This document shows, piece after piece, positions 1-8,127 of a stretch of DNA of 26,033 bases. A program made the translations under genes and the position numbers. The stretch's first letter is position 1. The number at the start of each line of letters is the position of its first letter. The stretch comes from DATAXI01 sp036266845 (GTDB lineage Bacteria > Verrucomicrobiota > Verrucomicrobiia > Chthoniobacterales > Chthoniobacteraceae), in assembly GCA_036266845.1 (NCBI GenBank), contig DATAXI010000104.1:1-26033 (forward strand), in the 5' to 3' direction. Below the pieces are notes generated by a model, which worked only from the letters and a program-made list of their open reading frames with translations, searched no databases and had not been told where the DNA came from.

Positions 1-1292
1 CGAAATTCCTCATACCGCTCGCGCCGGATGGTGATGCCCGCGGCCATCTCATGCCCGCCAAATTTCTCCATGCAATCGCCGCACGCCGCCAGCGCTTTCA
101 CCATCGAGAGGCCCTCGATGCTGCGCCCGCTGCCCTTGCCCAGGCCCGCTTCGTCAAAACCGATTACAAACGTGGCGCGGTGATACGCCTTGCTCAGCCG
201 CGACGCGACGATGCCCAGCACCCCCGGGTGCCAGCCGTCGCCGGCGATGATGATCGCCGCGTGCTCGGGTAAAAAATCCCGCTGCACCATCGCCTCCGCC
301 TCCAGCCGGATCGCCTTTTCTATATCCTGCCGCTCCCGGTTTTGCGAGGAAAGCGCCTCGGCCAGTTCCTTCGCCCGCGCCGGATCGTCCGTGGTGAGCA
401 GTTCCAGCGCCTGCTCCGCATTCGCGAGCCGCCCGGCCGCATTGATGCGCGGCCCCAGCTTGAAACCGATATCCGCCGGCGAAAACGGCGCGGCGATGCC
501 CGCCGAGGCGATGAGCGCGGCGACCCCCGGCCAGCGCGAGCGCTCCATCTGCTGAAGCCCGCGCTGCACGAGGATGCGGTTTTCCCCTTTCAGCGGCACG
601 ATGTCCGCCACGGTGCCGAATGCAACCAGGTCCAGGTACTCGCGCAGGTCGATCTCCGGCGATGGCCTTTCCTTGAGCAGCGCATGGCACGCCTTGAAGA
701 CGATTCCCGCGCTGCACAGGTAATGGAAATCCGGGCCCAGCTTTGGATTCACCAGCGCCAGGCACGGCGGGCGTTCGCCCTTCGATTCATGATGGTCGAA
801 AACCAGCACGTCGATGCCCTGCGCCTTGAGCCCCGCGATCTCCGGCGCCGAGCACGTGCCGCAATCGAGCGCCAGCAAAAGCTGCGGGCGGTGCTGCGCC
901 ACGCAGCGCGCAAGCCCTTCCGGGCTCAGCCCGTAGCCTTCGTCCATGCGCAGCGGCAGGAATGGCTTCGGGTCCGCGCCCAGCCGGCGCAGAATGCGCG
1001 TGAAGAGCGCCAGCGACGTCAAGCCGTCCACGTCGTAATCCCCATACAGCACGATGCGCTCCCCGCGCTCGATTCCGCACAGAATGCGCTCCACCGCCGT
1101 GCGCATCCCCGGCAGCAGAAAGGGGTCCGCCAGATTCTTCAACCGCGGATCGAGGAAAAGGCGCGCCTCCGCCGGATCATTGATTCCGCGCAACGCCAGC
1201 AGCCGCGCAAGGAACGGCGGACACCCCAGCGCCTCCACCAGCGGTTGCTCCGAGAGCAGCGCGGGACGGAGGAACCATTGCAGGGAAGACAT
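1..1292 (-). CDS. recJ: single-stranded-DNA-specific exonuclease RecJ (partial, C-terminus beyond left edge)
   Basis: Cytoplasmic 5'-3' exonuclease for single-stranded DNA, acting in RecF-pathway recombination, mismatch and base-excision repair. About 430 residues are visible, starting MSSLQWFLRPALL. The DHH phosphoesterase motifs are present in order: YGDYDVDG at 83-90 (metal ligands D85, D87, D89), LDCG at 142-145, DHH at 166-168 and FGTVADIVPL ending near 234. The family-typical GPRINAAGRL (280-289), GWHPGVLGIVASRL (about 353-366), GSGRS (387-391) and the DHHA1 motif GGH (412-414) follow. The frame is open to the window edge, so the C-terminal OB-fold region (family length about 560-600 aa) is missing only because of the cut. 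It lies 134 nt downstream of the GH63 gene on the same strand. No clear Shine-Dalgarno precedes the ATG. Identity is very secure. Confidence 0.97.
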   Translation of the reverse strand, partial: MSSLQWFLRPALLSEQPLVEALGCPPFLARLLALRGINDPAEARLFLDPRLKNLADPFLLPGMRTAVERILCGIERGERIVLYGDYDVDGLTSLALFTRILRRLGADPKPFLPLRMDEGYGLSPEGLARCVAQHRPQLLLALDCGTCSAPEIAGLKAQGIDVLVFDHHESKGERPPCLALVNPKLGPDFHYLCSAGIVFKACHALLKERPSPEIDLREYLDLVAFGTVADIVPLKGENRILVQRGLQQMERSRWPGVAALIASAGIAAPFSPADIGFKLGPRINAAGRLANAEQALELLTTDDPARAKELAEALSSQNRERQDIEKAIRLEAEAMVQRDFLPEHAAIIIAGDGWHPGVLGIVASRLSKAYHRATFVIGFDEAGLGKGSGRSIEGLSMVKALAACGDCMEKFGGHEMAAGITIRRERYEEF

Positions 1293-1410
1293 GAAAGACC
1301 CAATCGTAGCAACGCCCGCCGCCCAGGTCAAAAGGGGACGATAAAAGGAAACAATCAATGAAACCGGCGGCGCACCCCTTGGCCTGGAAGGGCCAGCCAG
1401 CCGTTAGCCA

Positions 1411-1424
1411 GGCCCGTCCGGGCC
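1411..1424 (-). terminator. GC-rich hairpin just after the GH63 stop codon, possible terminator
   Basis: GGCCCG-TC-CGGGCC is a perfect inverted repeat lying two bases beyond the stop codon of the GH63 gene (minus strand). A second, longer-range stem, GGCCTGG (1381-1387) with CCAGGCC (1408-1414), shares bases with it, so two alternative folds are possible. There is no T-tract after the stem on the minus strand, so this is not a classical Rho-independent terminator. It could slow exonucleases or separate the GH63 gene from recJ. Confidence 0.3.
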
Positions 1425-1426
1425 GA

Positions 1427-4102
1427 TCAATCCGACACCTTTCCCGCGATGCCCATGCAACGCACGATGAGCGATGTCCAGCCGGTCTGGTGCGTCGCCC
1501 CCAGGCCGCGGCCCGTATCGCCGTGAAAATATTCGTGGAACCAGAGCAGGTCCTTCCAATGGGGATCGTTCGCGAAACGCTCATCGCCGTCAAAGCAGGG
1601 GCGTTGCCCTTTGGCATCGGGCAGGAAGATGCGGGCAAGCCGCCGCGCCAGCTCCTGCGCCACCTCCGCCAGCGTGAGAAAATTGCCCGAGCCGACCGGG
1701 CATTCCACCTTCAACTCGTCGCCGTAGAAATGGTAATACCGCTCCAGCGCCTCGATGAGGAGGTAATTGAGCGGCATCCACACCGGGCCGCGCCAGTTGG
1801 AATTGCCGCCAAAGAGATTGTTGGTTGATTCCCCCGGTTCGTAATCGATGCGATATTCCTTCCCGTTGAAGTGGATCGAGTAGGGATGATCCGCGTAATA
1901 CTTCGAGACGGCGCGGATGCCGTGCGGGGAGAGAAATTCATTCTCGTCCAGCACATACTTGAGCACCCGCACCAGCCGGTCCCGCGAGGGCACGGCCAGC
2001 AGCCGCTTCACGCATTTCTCGCCATTGTCCAGCTTGCGATCCAGGTAGGAGATGTGCTGCGAGAGATCGGGCCGATTGTGAATGAACCAGCGCATCCGCT
2101 TGCGAAACCCTGGCAGCGCCTCGATGACATCCTGCTCCAGCGCTTCCACCGCCAGCAGCGGGACAATGCCCACCATGGACCGCACCCGCAGCGGCATCGC
2201 CTCGCCGTGCACGCTCAGTTGATCGTAATAAAAGCCATCCTGCTCATCCCACAGGCCGGTGCCGCCCAGCGTGTTCATCGCATCCACGATCTGGACGAAA
2301 TGCTCGAAGAATTTTGACGCGATATCCTCGTAGGCCGGCTTGGTCTTCGCCAGTTCCATTGCGATGGAGAGCATCGTTCCGCAGTAAAACGCCATCCACG
2401 CGGTGCCGTCCGCCTGGCTCAGGTACTCGCCATTGGGCAGCGGCTGGGAGCGGTCGAAGAGGCTGATGTTATCCAGCCCCAGGAAGCCGCCGCCGAAGAT
2501 TTGCTTGCCGTTAATGTCCTTCCGGTTCACCCACCAGGTAAAGTTCAGCAGCAGCTTCTGGAACGTGCGCTCCAGGAAGAGCGGGTCCCGCGGCTCGTCC
2601 CGCCCGGCCACCTTGTACACGCGCCAGCACGCCCAGGCGTGCACCGGCGGGTTTACATCGTTAAAGTTCCACTCATACGCGGCCATCTTCCCGCTCGGGT
2701 GCATGTACCACTCGCGCAGAAAGAGGATGAGCTGCTCCTTCGCAAACCCCGGGTCCACCCGCGAGAACGGCAGCATGTGGAACGCCAGGTCCCACGCCGC
2801 AAACCATGGGTACTCCCACTTGTCCGGCATGGAGATCACGTCATTGGTGAAAACGTGGGTCCAGTCCGAATTTCGGCCTTCCAGCCGCTCGGGCGGCGGC
2901 TTCGGCATGAGGCGGTCGCCGTACAGCCACTCGCGGATGATGTAGTGGTAATATTGCTTGGACCACAGCAGCCCCGCGTACCCCTGGCGCACCACGTTCC
3001 GCTGCTCCGCGGTGATGACGGGCGAGTAACGCGTCTCGTAAAATTCATCCGCCTCCCGGATGCGCGTCTCGAACAGCGCATCGAAATTCCCAAACCCGCC
3101 CGCCGGTACGGGATCGCCCGGCCTGGCGGAGCAGACCAGCCGCAACCGCAGCGTCACGCTCCCCTGCGCCGGTACGTTCAGTTGGTAATACGGCGCCGCC
3201 TTTGTCCCAATCGCGGCCGGATTCACCGCTTCCTTGCGCCCGTGGATCACATATTCATGAAACGCGTCCTTCACGTAGGGCGTCGCGTCCGCGCACTCAA
3301 ACAGGCGCACGTCGTTCGTATCATTTTCCGTAAAGAGCCACGGTGCCGGCGTCTCGATCTCGAACCGGAAATCGCCCAGCGTGGTGTGCGTGCCGCTGAT
3401 CGCTCCCGGCCCGCTCTGTTGCAGCCGGGGCCGCTCCCAGCAGCTCTCCTCATAAGAGCAGCCCCACGTCCAGGTATTGCGGAACCATACCGTGGGCAGC
3501 ACATCCAGCGGCGCCGCCTCCGGGCCGCGATTGCAGATGGTGACGCGGATGCACGTATCGTCCGATTCCGCCTTCGCATACTCGACAAAGACGTCGAAGT
3601 ACCTGCTTTGGTCGAAGATGCCCGTGTCCTGCAGCTCATACTCGCGCTCCAGCTTTCCGCGGCGCGCATTCGTCTGCACCAGGTCATCGTAAGGGAATGC
3701 CGCCTGCGGGTACTTGTAGAGCGCCTTCGCGTAGGAGTGCGTCGGGGTGGAGTCGATGTAGAAATAGCACTCCTTGACATCCTCGCCGTGGTTGCCCTGG
3801 GGGTTTGAAAGGCCGAAAAGCCGCTCCTTCAGGATCGCATCCTTCCCGTTCCACAGCGCAAGCGCAAAGCAGAGCCGGCACTCGCGATCCGTCCAGCCCA
3901 TCAACCCATCCTCGCCCCACCGGTACGCGCGGCTGCGCGCCTGATCGTGCGGCAGGTAATTCCACGCATCGCCGTCCGGCGAGTAGTCCTCGCGCACCGT
4001 CCCCCATTGGCGCTCGGAGAGATACGGCCCCCAGCGCTTCCAGTTTCCCTTTCGCGCCGCATCGTCGGCAAGGCGCTGTTGCTCGGCGGTAAGTTCAGCC
4101 AT
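1427..4102 (-). CDS. GH63 / MGH1-like glycoside hydrolase (putative alpha-glucosidase type)
   Basis: Large (891 aa) protein of the glycoside hydrolase 63 clan with an (alpha/alpha)6 barrel in the C-terminal half and a beta-rich N-terminal part. Known relatives hydrolyse alpha-glucosidic or alpha-mannosidic linkages (processing glucosidase I, YgjK, mannosylglycerate hydrolase). The likely general acid is D438 in YPWFAAWDLAFHMLP, and the likely base is E857 in HEYFHGDTGRGLG near the C-terminus. Both are assigned by motif similarity to YgjK and MgH rather than by alignment. NWRGPVWMPLNYLL is a second family-typical segment. There is no signal peptide or membrane segment, so it should be cytoplasmic and act on a storage or compatible-solute sugar. 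The substrate cannot be read from sequence. It lies between vapC (53 nt upstream) and recJ. Confidence 0.85.
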   Translation of the reverse strand: MAELTAEQQRLADDAARKGNWKRWGPYLSERQWGTVREDYSPDGDAWNYLPHDQARSRAYRWGEDGLMGWTDRECRLCFALALWNGKDAILKERLFGLSNPQGNHGEDVKECYFYIDSTPTHSYAKALYKYPQAAFPYDDLVQTNARRGKLEREYELQDTGIFDQSRYFDVFVEYAKAESDDTCIRVTICNRGPEAAPLDVLPTVWFRNTWTWGCSYEESCWERPRLQQSGPGAISGTHTTLGDFRFEIETPAPWLFTENDTNDVRLFECADATPYVKDAFHEYVIHGRKEAVNPAAIGTKAAPYYQLNVPAQGSVTLRLRLVCSARPGDPVPAGGFGNFDALFETRIREADEFYETRYSPVITAEQRNVVRQGYAGLLWSKQYYHYIIREWLYGDRLMPKPPPERLEGRNSDWTHVFTNDVISMPDKWEYPWFAAWDLAFHMLPFSRVDPGFAKEQLILFLREWYMHPSGKMAAYEWNFNDVNPPVHAWACWRVYKVAGRDEPRDPLFLERTFQKLLLNFTWWVNRKDINGKQIFGGGFLGLDNISLFDRSQPLPNGEYLSQADGTAWMAFYCGTMLSIAMELAKTKPAYEDIASKFFEHFVQIVDAMNTLGGTGLWDEQDGFYYDQLSVHGEAMPLRVRSMVGIVPLLAVEALEQDVIEALPGFRKRMRWFIHNRPDLSQHISYLDRKLDNGEKCVKRLLAVPSRDRLVRVLKYVLDENEFLSPHGIRAVSKYYADHPYSIHFNGKEYRIDYEPGESTNNLFGGNSNWRGPVWMPLNYLLIEALERYYHFYGDELKVECPVGSGNFLTLAEVAQELARRLARIFLPDAKGQRPCFDGDERFANDPHWKDLLWFHEYFHGDTGRGLGATHQTGWTSLIVRCMGIAGKVSD

Positions 4103-4155
4103 CGGACCGCCGATGCTAGCGGGGCGAAACGGCGGTGTCGAGAGGCCGGCGCGAT

Positions 4156-4521
4156 TCAGCCCGGCTGGTTGTCCACTCCCAATTCCACCGCGGCGCCCAG
4201 GAGCCGCTTGTCGAGCGTCCAGAGTCGATTTCCAGATAACACCGCCGCCACCAGGAGTTGAATGTCATTCCAGCCGATGCCACGGCCGTAAAGCGAATGG
4301 TTTTCAATGAAATCGAGGCACTCTGCCATTGACCCCATCTTCGTTTTTCGCAGTTTGCGAAGCATTGCGAGTGTCTGCTGGCGTTTCGGGAGGTTGCCGG
4401 TGGCAAGCTCTCCGATTACAACCGGATGCATCGCGATCTGGCGTCTTTGCATCGCTCTTTCGAAATCAGGAATTCCCTCCCGGAAATGCCGTATCCAGAT
4501 CGATGTATCCGCAAGAATCAT
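4156..4521 (-). CDS. vapC: VapC-type PIN-domain ribonuclease toxin
   Basis: Complete PIN-domain protein of 121 aa. The four acidic positions that bind the metal in PIN nucleases are visible: D5 (ILADTS), E38 (IGELATG), D86 (WNDIQLL) and D104 (TLDKRL). VapC toxins are endoribonucleases that cleave tRNA or rRNA when freed from their antitoxin, and this copy looks catalytically intact. The start codon overlaps the stop of the upstream antitoxin gene as ATGA, giving translational coupling and fixing the start. Base composition is less GC-rich than in the flanking GH63 and murI genes, which suits a mobile toxin-antitoxin module. The particular RNA target is unknown. Confidence 0.92.
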   Translation of the reverse strand: MILADTSIWIRHFREGIPDFERAMQRRQIAMHPVVIGELATGNLPKRQQTLAMLRKLRKTKMGSMAECLDFIENHSLYGRGIGWNDIQLLVAAVLSGNRLWTLDKRLLGAAVELGVDNQPG

Positions 4522-4724
4522 TTGCGCCGCTTGATTTGCGAACGGCGCCGCGGTGGCACCTGGAAATCCGGCATGGAACCGCCAAGTGCTGCCAGACGAT
4601 TATATGCCTCCCGTTCGATCAACGCCTCCAGGCCCATCCGCACGAGCGCGGTCTTTTCCGTTTCCCCCGTGTATTCGCCGGCTTGTTTCAAAAGCGCGTC
4701 ATCGATGTTCAGCGTCGTTCTCAT
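4518..4724 (-). CDS. vapB: VapB-family antitoxin (ribbon-helix-helix)
   Basis: Small protein of 68 aa. The N-terminus MRTTLNIDDALLKQA is typical of ribbon-helix-helix VapB antitoxins (the group often called DUF2191), where the first strand pairs in a dimer and contacts DNA. The basic tail, ending RRRSQIKRRK, would thread into or cover the VapC active site. Its stop overlaps the vapC start by 4 nt. A 14-bp palindrome lies 6 nt upstream of its ATG, as expected for an autorepressed TA operon. The leader is too short for a normal Shine-Dalgarno, so translation may be leaderless or weak. Confidence 0.88.
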   Translation of the reverse strand: MRTTLNIDDALLKQAGEYTGETEKTALVRMGLEALIEREAYNRLAALGGSMPDFQVPPRRRSQIKRRK

Positions 4725-4730
4725 ACATAC

Positions 4731-4753
4731 AATGATGCATCATTCAGATGCAT
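4731..4753 (-). promoter_or_regulatory. candidate VapB/VapBC operator
   Basis: A perfect 14-bp palindrome, AATGATGCATCATT, occupies 4731-4744, directly upstream of the vapB start codon. Its core ATGCAT (4735-4740) occurs again at 4748-4753, 13 bp further upstream. Paired short palindromes over the promoter are the usual binding sites of ribbon-helix-helix antitoxins, so conditional autoregulation is the natural inference. Binding is not shown by sequence alone. Confidence 0.5.
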
Positions 4754-4778
4754 ATTGCAACCGCTGGAAAGGGAAGGT

Positions 4779-5699
4779 TCACGCATGCCCGGCATCCCCC
4801 TCGGTCGGGATCGGAAATTCCATCTTCTCGCCCCTCTTTAACTTTTTACCCTGTCCACTCAAGGGAATTGCAACCAAATCCCCGGCAGGGCACGTCCGGC
4901 AGAGGTACAAACTGAGGCTGTACCTGAAGGGGCGGTTATTGGCGGCTACCGTTCCCGGGCGCAGGGCCGTCAGAGAGTCGGTAAGGGATGCCGTCTCCCT
5001 GCTTGCCGCCATTTCGCTTAATGTGTCCAACGCTTTTGCGGCTGACTCCGCTGCCTGGCGATTCTCTTCTTGATAGGCCGCGAGGGCTGCCGCATCGGAT
5101 TTTTTAATCTTGCGCGCCGGGACGCTCGCCGGCAGCGCGGTGGCGACCTTTCGCCGCATGTAACGCTGGCAGGATTCACAGTAAGGAATGCCACGCACGA
5201 AAAGCGGAATGATAACCCCGGCGGCAGCGAAACCGGCCACTTCGAGAAACCGAAACGCATAACCCCAGACTCCCATGGCGTTCGCGGATGTCCCATCCGA
5301 TGACTTGAAAGCGAAACTACGCGCCGCCACGTCGAAATATTGAAAGAAACCGACCGGGAGCCCGGTATCCTTGTAAACCAGATGCATCCGCTCAAAGACG
5401 AGATATTGAGCGTAGAAATAGGCCGCGCATTGAAAGAGAATGACAACCCAGAGGAGGGCACGCGGGATCCTGGCTCCGGTGATCCATGCAGCCATGCCAT
5501 AGCCGCTACCCGCCACGATGCCGACCAGCATTGCCCCCACCGGGAGCAAATAGTCGAGATAGAGTCCCATCACATTGAACTCAAGGAACGCATCGGCCAG
5601 GTACACCAGCAGCAACGCGACGGCCGCGGTCCCGATACCAGCCAGCAGGATGGAAGAATAGGTGGCAGTGTTAATGCTCCGGCGTCCAGCAGTGGTCAT
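4779..5699 (-). CDS. unrecognised four-helix membrane protein with two CxxC pairs
   Basis: I do not recognise this 306-aa protein. It has hydrophobic segments at about 14-37, 50-74, 81-101 and 150-170, so four membrane helices are likely. Right after the last helix comes YCESCQRY (C174, C177). A mostly helical, Ala/Glu-rich soluble stretch (about 185-250) follows, then YLCRTCPAG (C267, C270) and a Lys-rich end. The two CxxC pairs about 90 residues apart could close one zinc ribbon with the charged segment looped out. The whole tail after 170 would lie on one side of the membrane. The gene sits between murI and vapBC on the same strand. No transport, enzymatic or signalling motif is visible. 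It is a real gene by its organised helices and paired cysteines, but its function is unknown. Confidence 0.75.
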   Translation of the reverse strand: MTTAGRRSINTATYSSILLAGIGTAAVALLLVYLADAFLEFNVMGLYLDYLLPVGAMLVGIVAGSGYGMAAWITGARIPRALLWVVILFQCAAYFYAQYLVFERMHLVYKDTGLPVGFFQYFDVAARSFAFKSSDGTSANAMGVWGYAFRFLEVAGFAAAGVIIPLFVRGIPYCESCQRYMRRKVATALPASVPARKIKKSDAAALAAYQEENRQAAESAAKALDTLSEMAASRETASLTDSLTALRPGTVAANNRPFRYSLSLYLCRTCPAGDLVAIPLSGQGKKLKRGEKMEFPIPTEGDAGHA

Positions 5700-5934
5700 C
5701 TCTGTATGATTGTTGACTCTGGAAACACGGCAAGCGAAATGACCTGGGTGATGGAGTCAGAGCCGAAGTGGGTCGCAAAATCGGTCAACGTTCGAGGCAT
5801 CAACTGAATTATGCCGCCAGTAGGGCGGGCAAGGTAAATCCATCCGGTGCTGAAACTCCTGCGCGCATTTAGAAATGTCTCCGGACACGTTCCCTCCACT
5901 CCCATTCAATCAGCGATCCCCAAAGGCGTGCCTC

Positions 5935-6843
5935 TCACGCACCCTGCTGCACCGTCCGCAGTTGCACATCCCCCACCTGCAGGGAGAGCGCTTTTTCCGC
6001 CACGCGCAGGAAGCCGTCGCTGCGGTCCGTGAGGGCCACGTCCAGCTTGCCCAGGCGGCCGGGATCGGCGGACAGCTCCTCCTTCGCCAGCAGCTTCCTC
6101 ACGGCGGCGGCGCAGTTGTGGGCGGAATCGACGAGCGTGATCTCCGGGCCCACGAAACGCTGGATCGCCTCCTTGAGCAGCGGGTAATGCGTGCAGCCCA
6201 GCACCAGGGTATCCACATCCGCCCGCACCAGCTTTTCCAGGTAACGGCGGATGACCTGGTCGGTAATCGTATCGTCCAGCCAATCCTCCTCGATCAGCGG
6301 CACCAGCATCGGGCACGGCTGGCTGGTCACGCGAATCTTTGGATCAATGGCGCGGATCGCCGTCTCGTAGGCCTTGGAATAAACCGTCGCCCGCGTGCCG
6401 ATGACTCCCACGTGCCCGTTGCGCGTGGCCGCCGCCGCCGCGCGCGCCCCGGGCTCGATGACCCCCACGACCGGCACCCGCAGCGATGCCTCCAGCCGCG
6501 GGATGGCGAGCGCCGAGGCCGTATTGCACGCGACGACAATGACCTTAGCCCGCTCCGCCAGCAGCAGCCCGGTGATCTCCGTCGCGTAGCGCTCGATGGT
6601 CTGCTGGCTCTTCCCGCCGTAAGGCACCCGCGCCGTATCGCCAATGTAGAAAATATCCTCCGCCGGCATCGCCTCGCGGATCGCCGCCGCCACGGTCAGG
6701 CCGCCAATGCCGGAGTCGAACACGCCCAGCGGGCTCGCGGCGATATCGTAGCCGCCGGGCTCCGCGGGATTCGCGGAGTGCGTTTTTTTTACAGCGGGTT
6801 TTGACAATTTCTTCTGCGCCTTTCGCGCGGCTGTCGTGCTCAT
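5935..6843 (-). CDS. murI: glutamate racemase MurI
   Basis: Interconverts L- and D-glutamate, giving the D-Glu of peptidoglycan stem peptides. Cofactor-independent two-cysteine mechanism: C106 in VVACNTASA and C217 in LGCTHYPLL (with H219) are the catalytic thiols. The N-terminal family motif GVFDSGIGGLT (40-50) carries D43, and YIGDTARVPYG follows at 66-76. Length is 302 aa against about 260-285 in most relatives. The excess is a Lys/Ala-rich N-terminal extension of about 34 residues before the motif, so an internal start is possible, but no better in-frame ATG lies near residue 35. The gene begins 18 nt after the stop of the amidase gene and is probably cotranscribed with it. Confidence 0.96.
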   Translation of the reverse strand: MSTTAARKAQKKLSKPAVKKTHSANPAEPGGYDIAASPLGVFDSGIGGLTVAAAIREAMPAEDIFYIGDTARVPYGGKSQQTIERYATEITGLLLAERAKVIVVACNTASALAIPRLEASLRVPVVGVIEPGARAAAAATRNGHVGVIGTRATVYSKAYETAIRAIDPKIRVTSQPCPMLVPLIEEDWLDDTITDQVIRRYLEKLVRADVDTLVLGCTHYPLLKEAIQRFVGPEITLVDSAHNCAAAVRKLLAKEELSADPGRLGKLDVALTDRSDGFLRVAEKALSLQVGDVQLRTVQQGA

Positions 6844-6861
6844 CCGTAGGCGTGATTATGA

Positions 6862-8127
6862 CTAATCCACAATCGGAGCCAACTCCCAGTGCGAGCCGCC
6901 GATTTGCGCCTGGGCCGCCGGCTCGCTTTCCGGGCTCGGCGCCGCCTTGGCGATCTGCTTCGCTGCCGGCGCTGGCTTCGCGGCCTCCGGCGTGCTGCCC
7001 GGGTGGGCTTGCGGCGCGGTCCGCGCGGCAGTGGCCGGCGTCAGAAATTCCGTCTTCGTATCCACCACCTCGGGCGCTTCTCCCACCGGCTGCGGCACGC
7101 CGTGGGTGTCCACCTCATCCCGCATCACCACGCTGTGGCCCTGCTCCTCGGGCGGGGGCACCCCGTTCACCGCGTCGCGGTAGTTGCGCACCGCGATTGC
7201 GAGGCACTGCGCCTCCTGCTCCCGGTATTGCGGCGTCGCGATGAGCCGGGCGTCGTTCGGGTTGCTCAGGAAACCCCCTTCCACCAGCACCCCGGGAATC
7301 GTGATATCCCGGATCACCACAAACCGCGCCCGCTTGATCCCGCGGTCGAAGAGCTGCGAGTGCGAGATCATTGCCGCATGCGTCGCGCAAGCCAGCGCCA
7401 TGTTCTCCGCGTCGCATACATTGCCGGGGCAGGGATACATATCGGACGCCAGCGGCCCATCCGCGGCATTGGACGGCACCCCGCGCGGCGCCAGCGTGTA
7501 CGTCTCGATCCCGTTGGCGTCGGCTTCGCCGGAGTTGAAGTGGATCGCGATGAAGAGCGCCCTCGGGTGCTGATTGGCAAACCGCACCCGGTCCTCCAGC
7601 GGGACAAAGGTATCCGTCGTCCGCGTCATATAGACCCGCAGCCCCATTTGCTCCAGCAGCGGCATCGTGCGGAAGGCCACGTCCAGCGTGTAGGTCTTCT
7701 CGTAGCCAAAGATGCTCGTCGCCCCGTTATCGTAGCCGCCGTGGCCGGGGTCCAGCACCACGCTGTCGATCATCGCCGCGTTCCGGATACGGCTGGGCCG
7801 CAGCACGGGCTCGATCACTTTCGTCAGGTCCATCCGGGATACCGCCGGCTCCCCGTCCACGGTTTCAATCGGGTAGCTGAGGATAAATTTCAACCCGTTG
7901 ATATACAGCTCATTGGACCCCACCGCCCCGCGCAGGCTGCGCCCCGGCTGCCCCAGCGTCAGCGAATTGCCCACCCGCTCGAAGTTCCCCAGCCCGTAAA
8001 AGTCCGACACATTCCGCATGGAGAGGTAATCCCGCCCGTCGCTCTTGAGCACGGTCCAATCCCCGCCCCGCGCGAAGACCGCGCAGGCCAGTAACACCGC
8101 ACAAATCAATGGTCCCACCCGGATCAT
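6862..8127 (-). CDS. secreted N-acetylmuramoyl-L-alanine amidase (Amidase_3)
   Basis: Zinc amidase that cuts the bond between MurNAc and L-Ala in peptidoglycan, important for cell separation. I place the start at 8127 (421 aa) because MIRVGPLICAVLLACAVFA is a good signal peptide there. The longer open frame to 8364 adds 79 Arg-rich residues that would bury it. After a stalk domain of about 90 residues (22-115) comes the Amidase_3 domain with zinc ligands H129 (LDPGHGG), E143 (GYEKTYTLD) and H196 (IAIHFNSG), and catalytic E283 (VLVEGGFLSN). An Ala/Pro-rich tail of roughly 80 residues follows the domain and ends WELAPIVD. It is divergent from the GH81 gene and 18 nt upstream of murI. An AmiC-like role is likely. 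Confidence 0.93.
   Translation of the reverse strand: MIRVGPLICAVLLACAVFARGGDWTVLKSDGRDYLSMRNVSDFYGLGNFERVGNSLTLGQPGRSLRGAVGSNELYINGLKFILSYPIETVDGEPAVSRMDLTKVIEPVLRPSRIRNAAMIDSVVLDPGHGGYDNGATSIFGYEKTYTLDVAFRTMPLLEQMGLRVYMTRTTDTFVPLEDRVRFANQHPRALFIAIHFNSGEADANGIETYTLAPRGVPSNAADGPLASDMYPCPGNVCDAENMALACATHAAMISHSQLFDRGIKRARFVVIRDITIPGVLVEGGFLSNPNDARLIATPQYREQEAQCLAIAVRNYRDAVNGVPPPEEQGHSVVMRDEVDTHGVPQPVGEAPEVVDTKTEFLTPATAARTAPQAHPGSTPEAAKPAPAAKQIAKAAPSPESEPAAQAQIGGSHWELAPIVD

Noticed and set aside
2501..3808. 435-codon plus-strand frame within the GH63 gene
   Set aside because: Arg/Val/Pro-rich shadow. The opposite frame carries the glycosidase motifs.
5696..5905. 69-codon frame overlapping the start of the unknown membrane protein by ATGA, containing GGIIQLMPRT, which recalls the lytic transglycosylase motif GLMQLMP
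   Set aside because: Too short for the SLT domain, no catalytic Glu context before the motif, no signal peptide and no ribosome-binding site. The ATGA overlap alone is weak evidence. It might be a relic, but I cannot support it.
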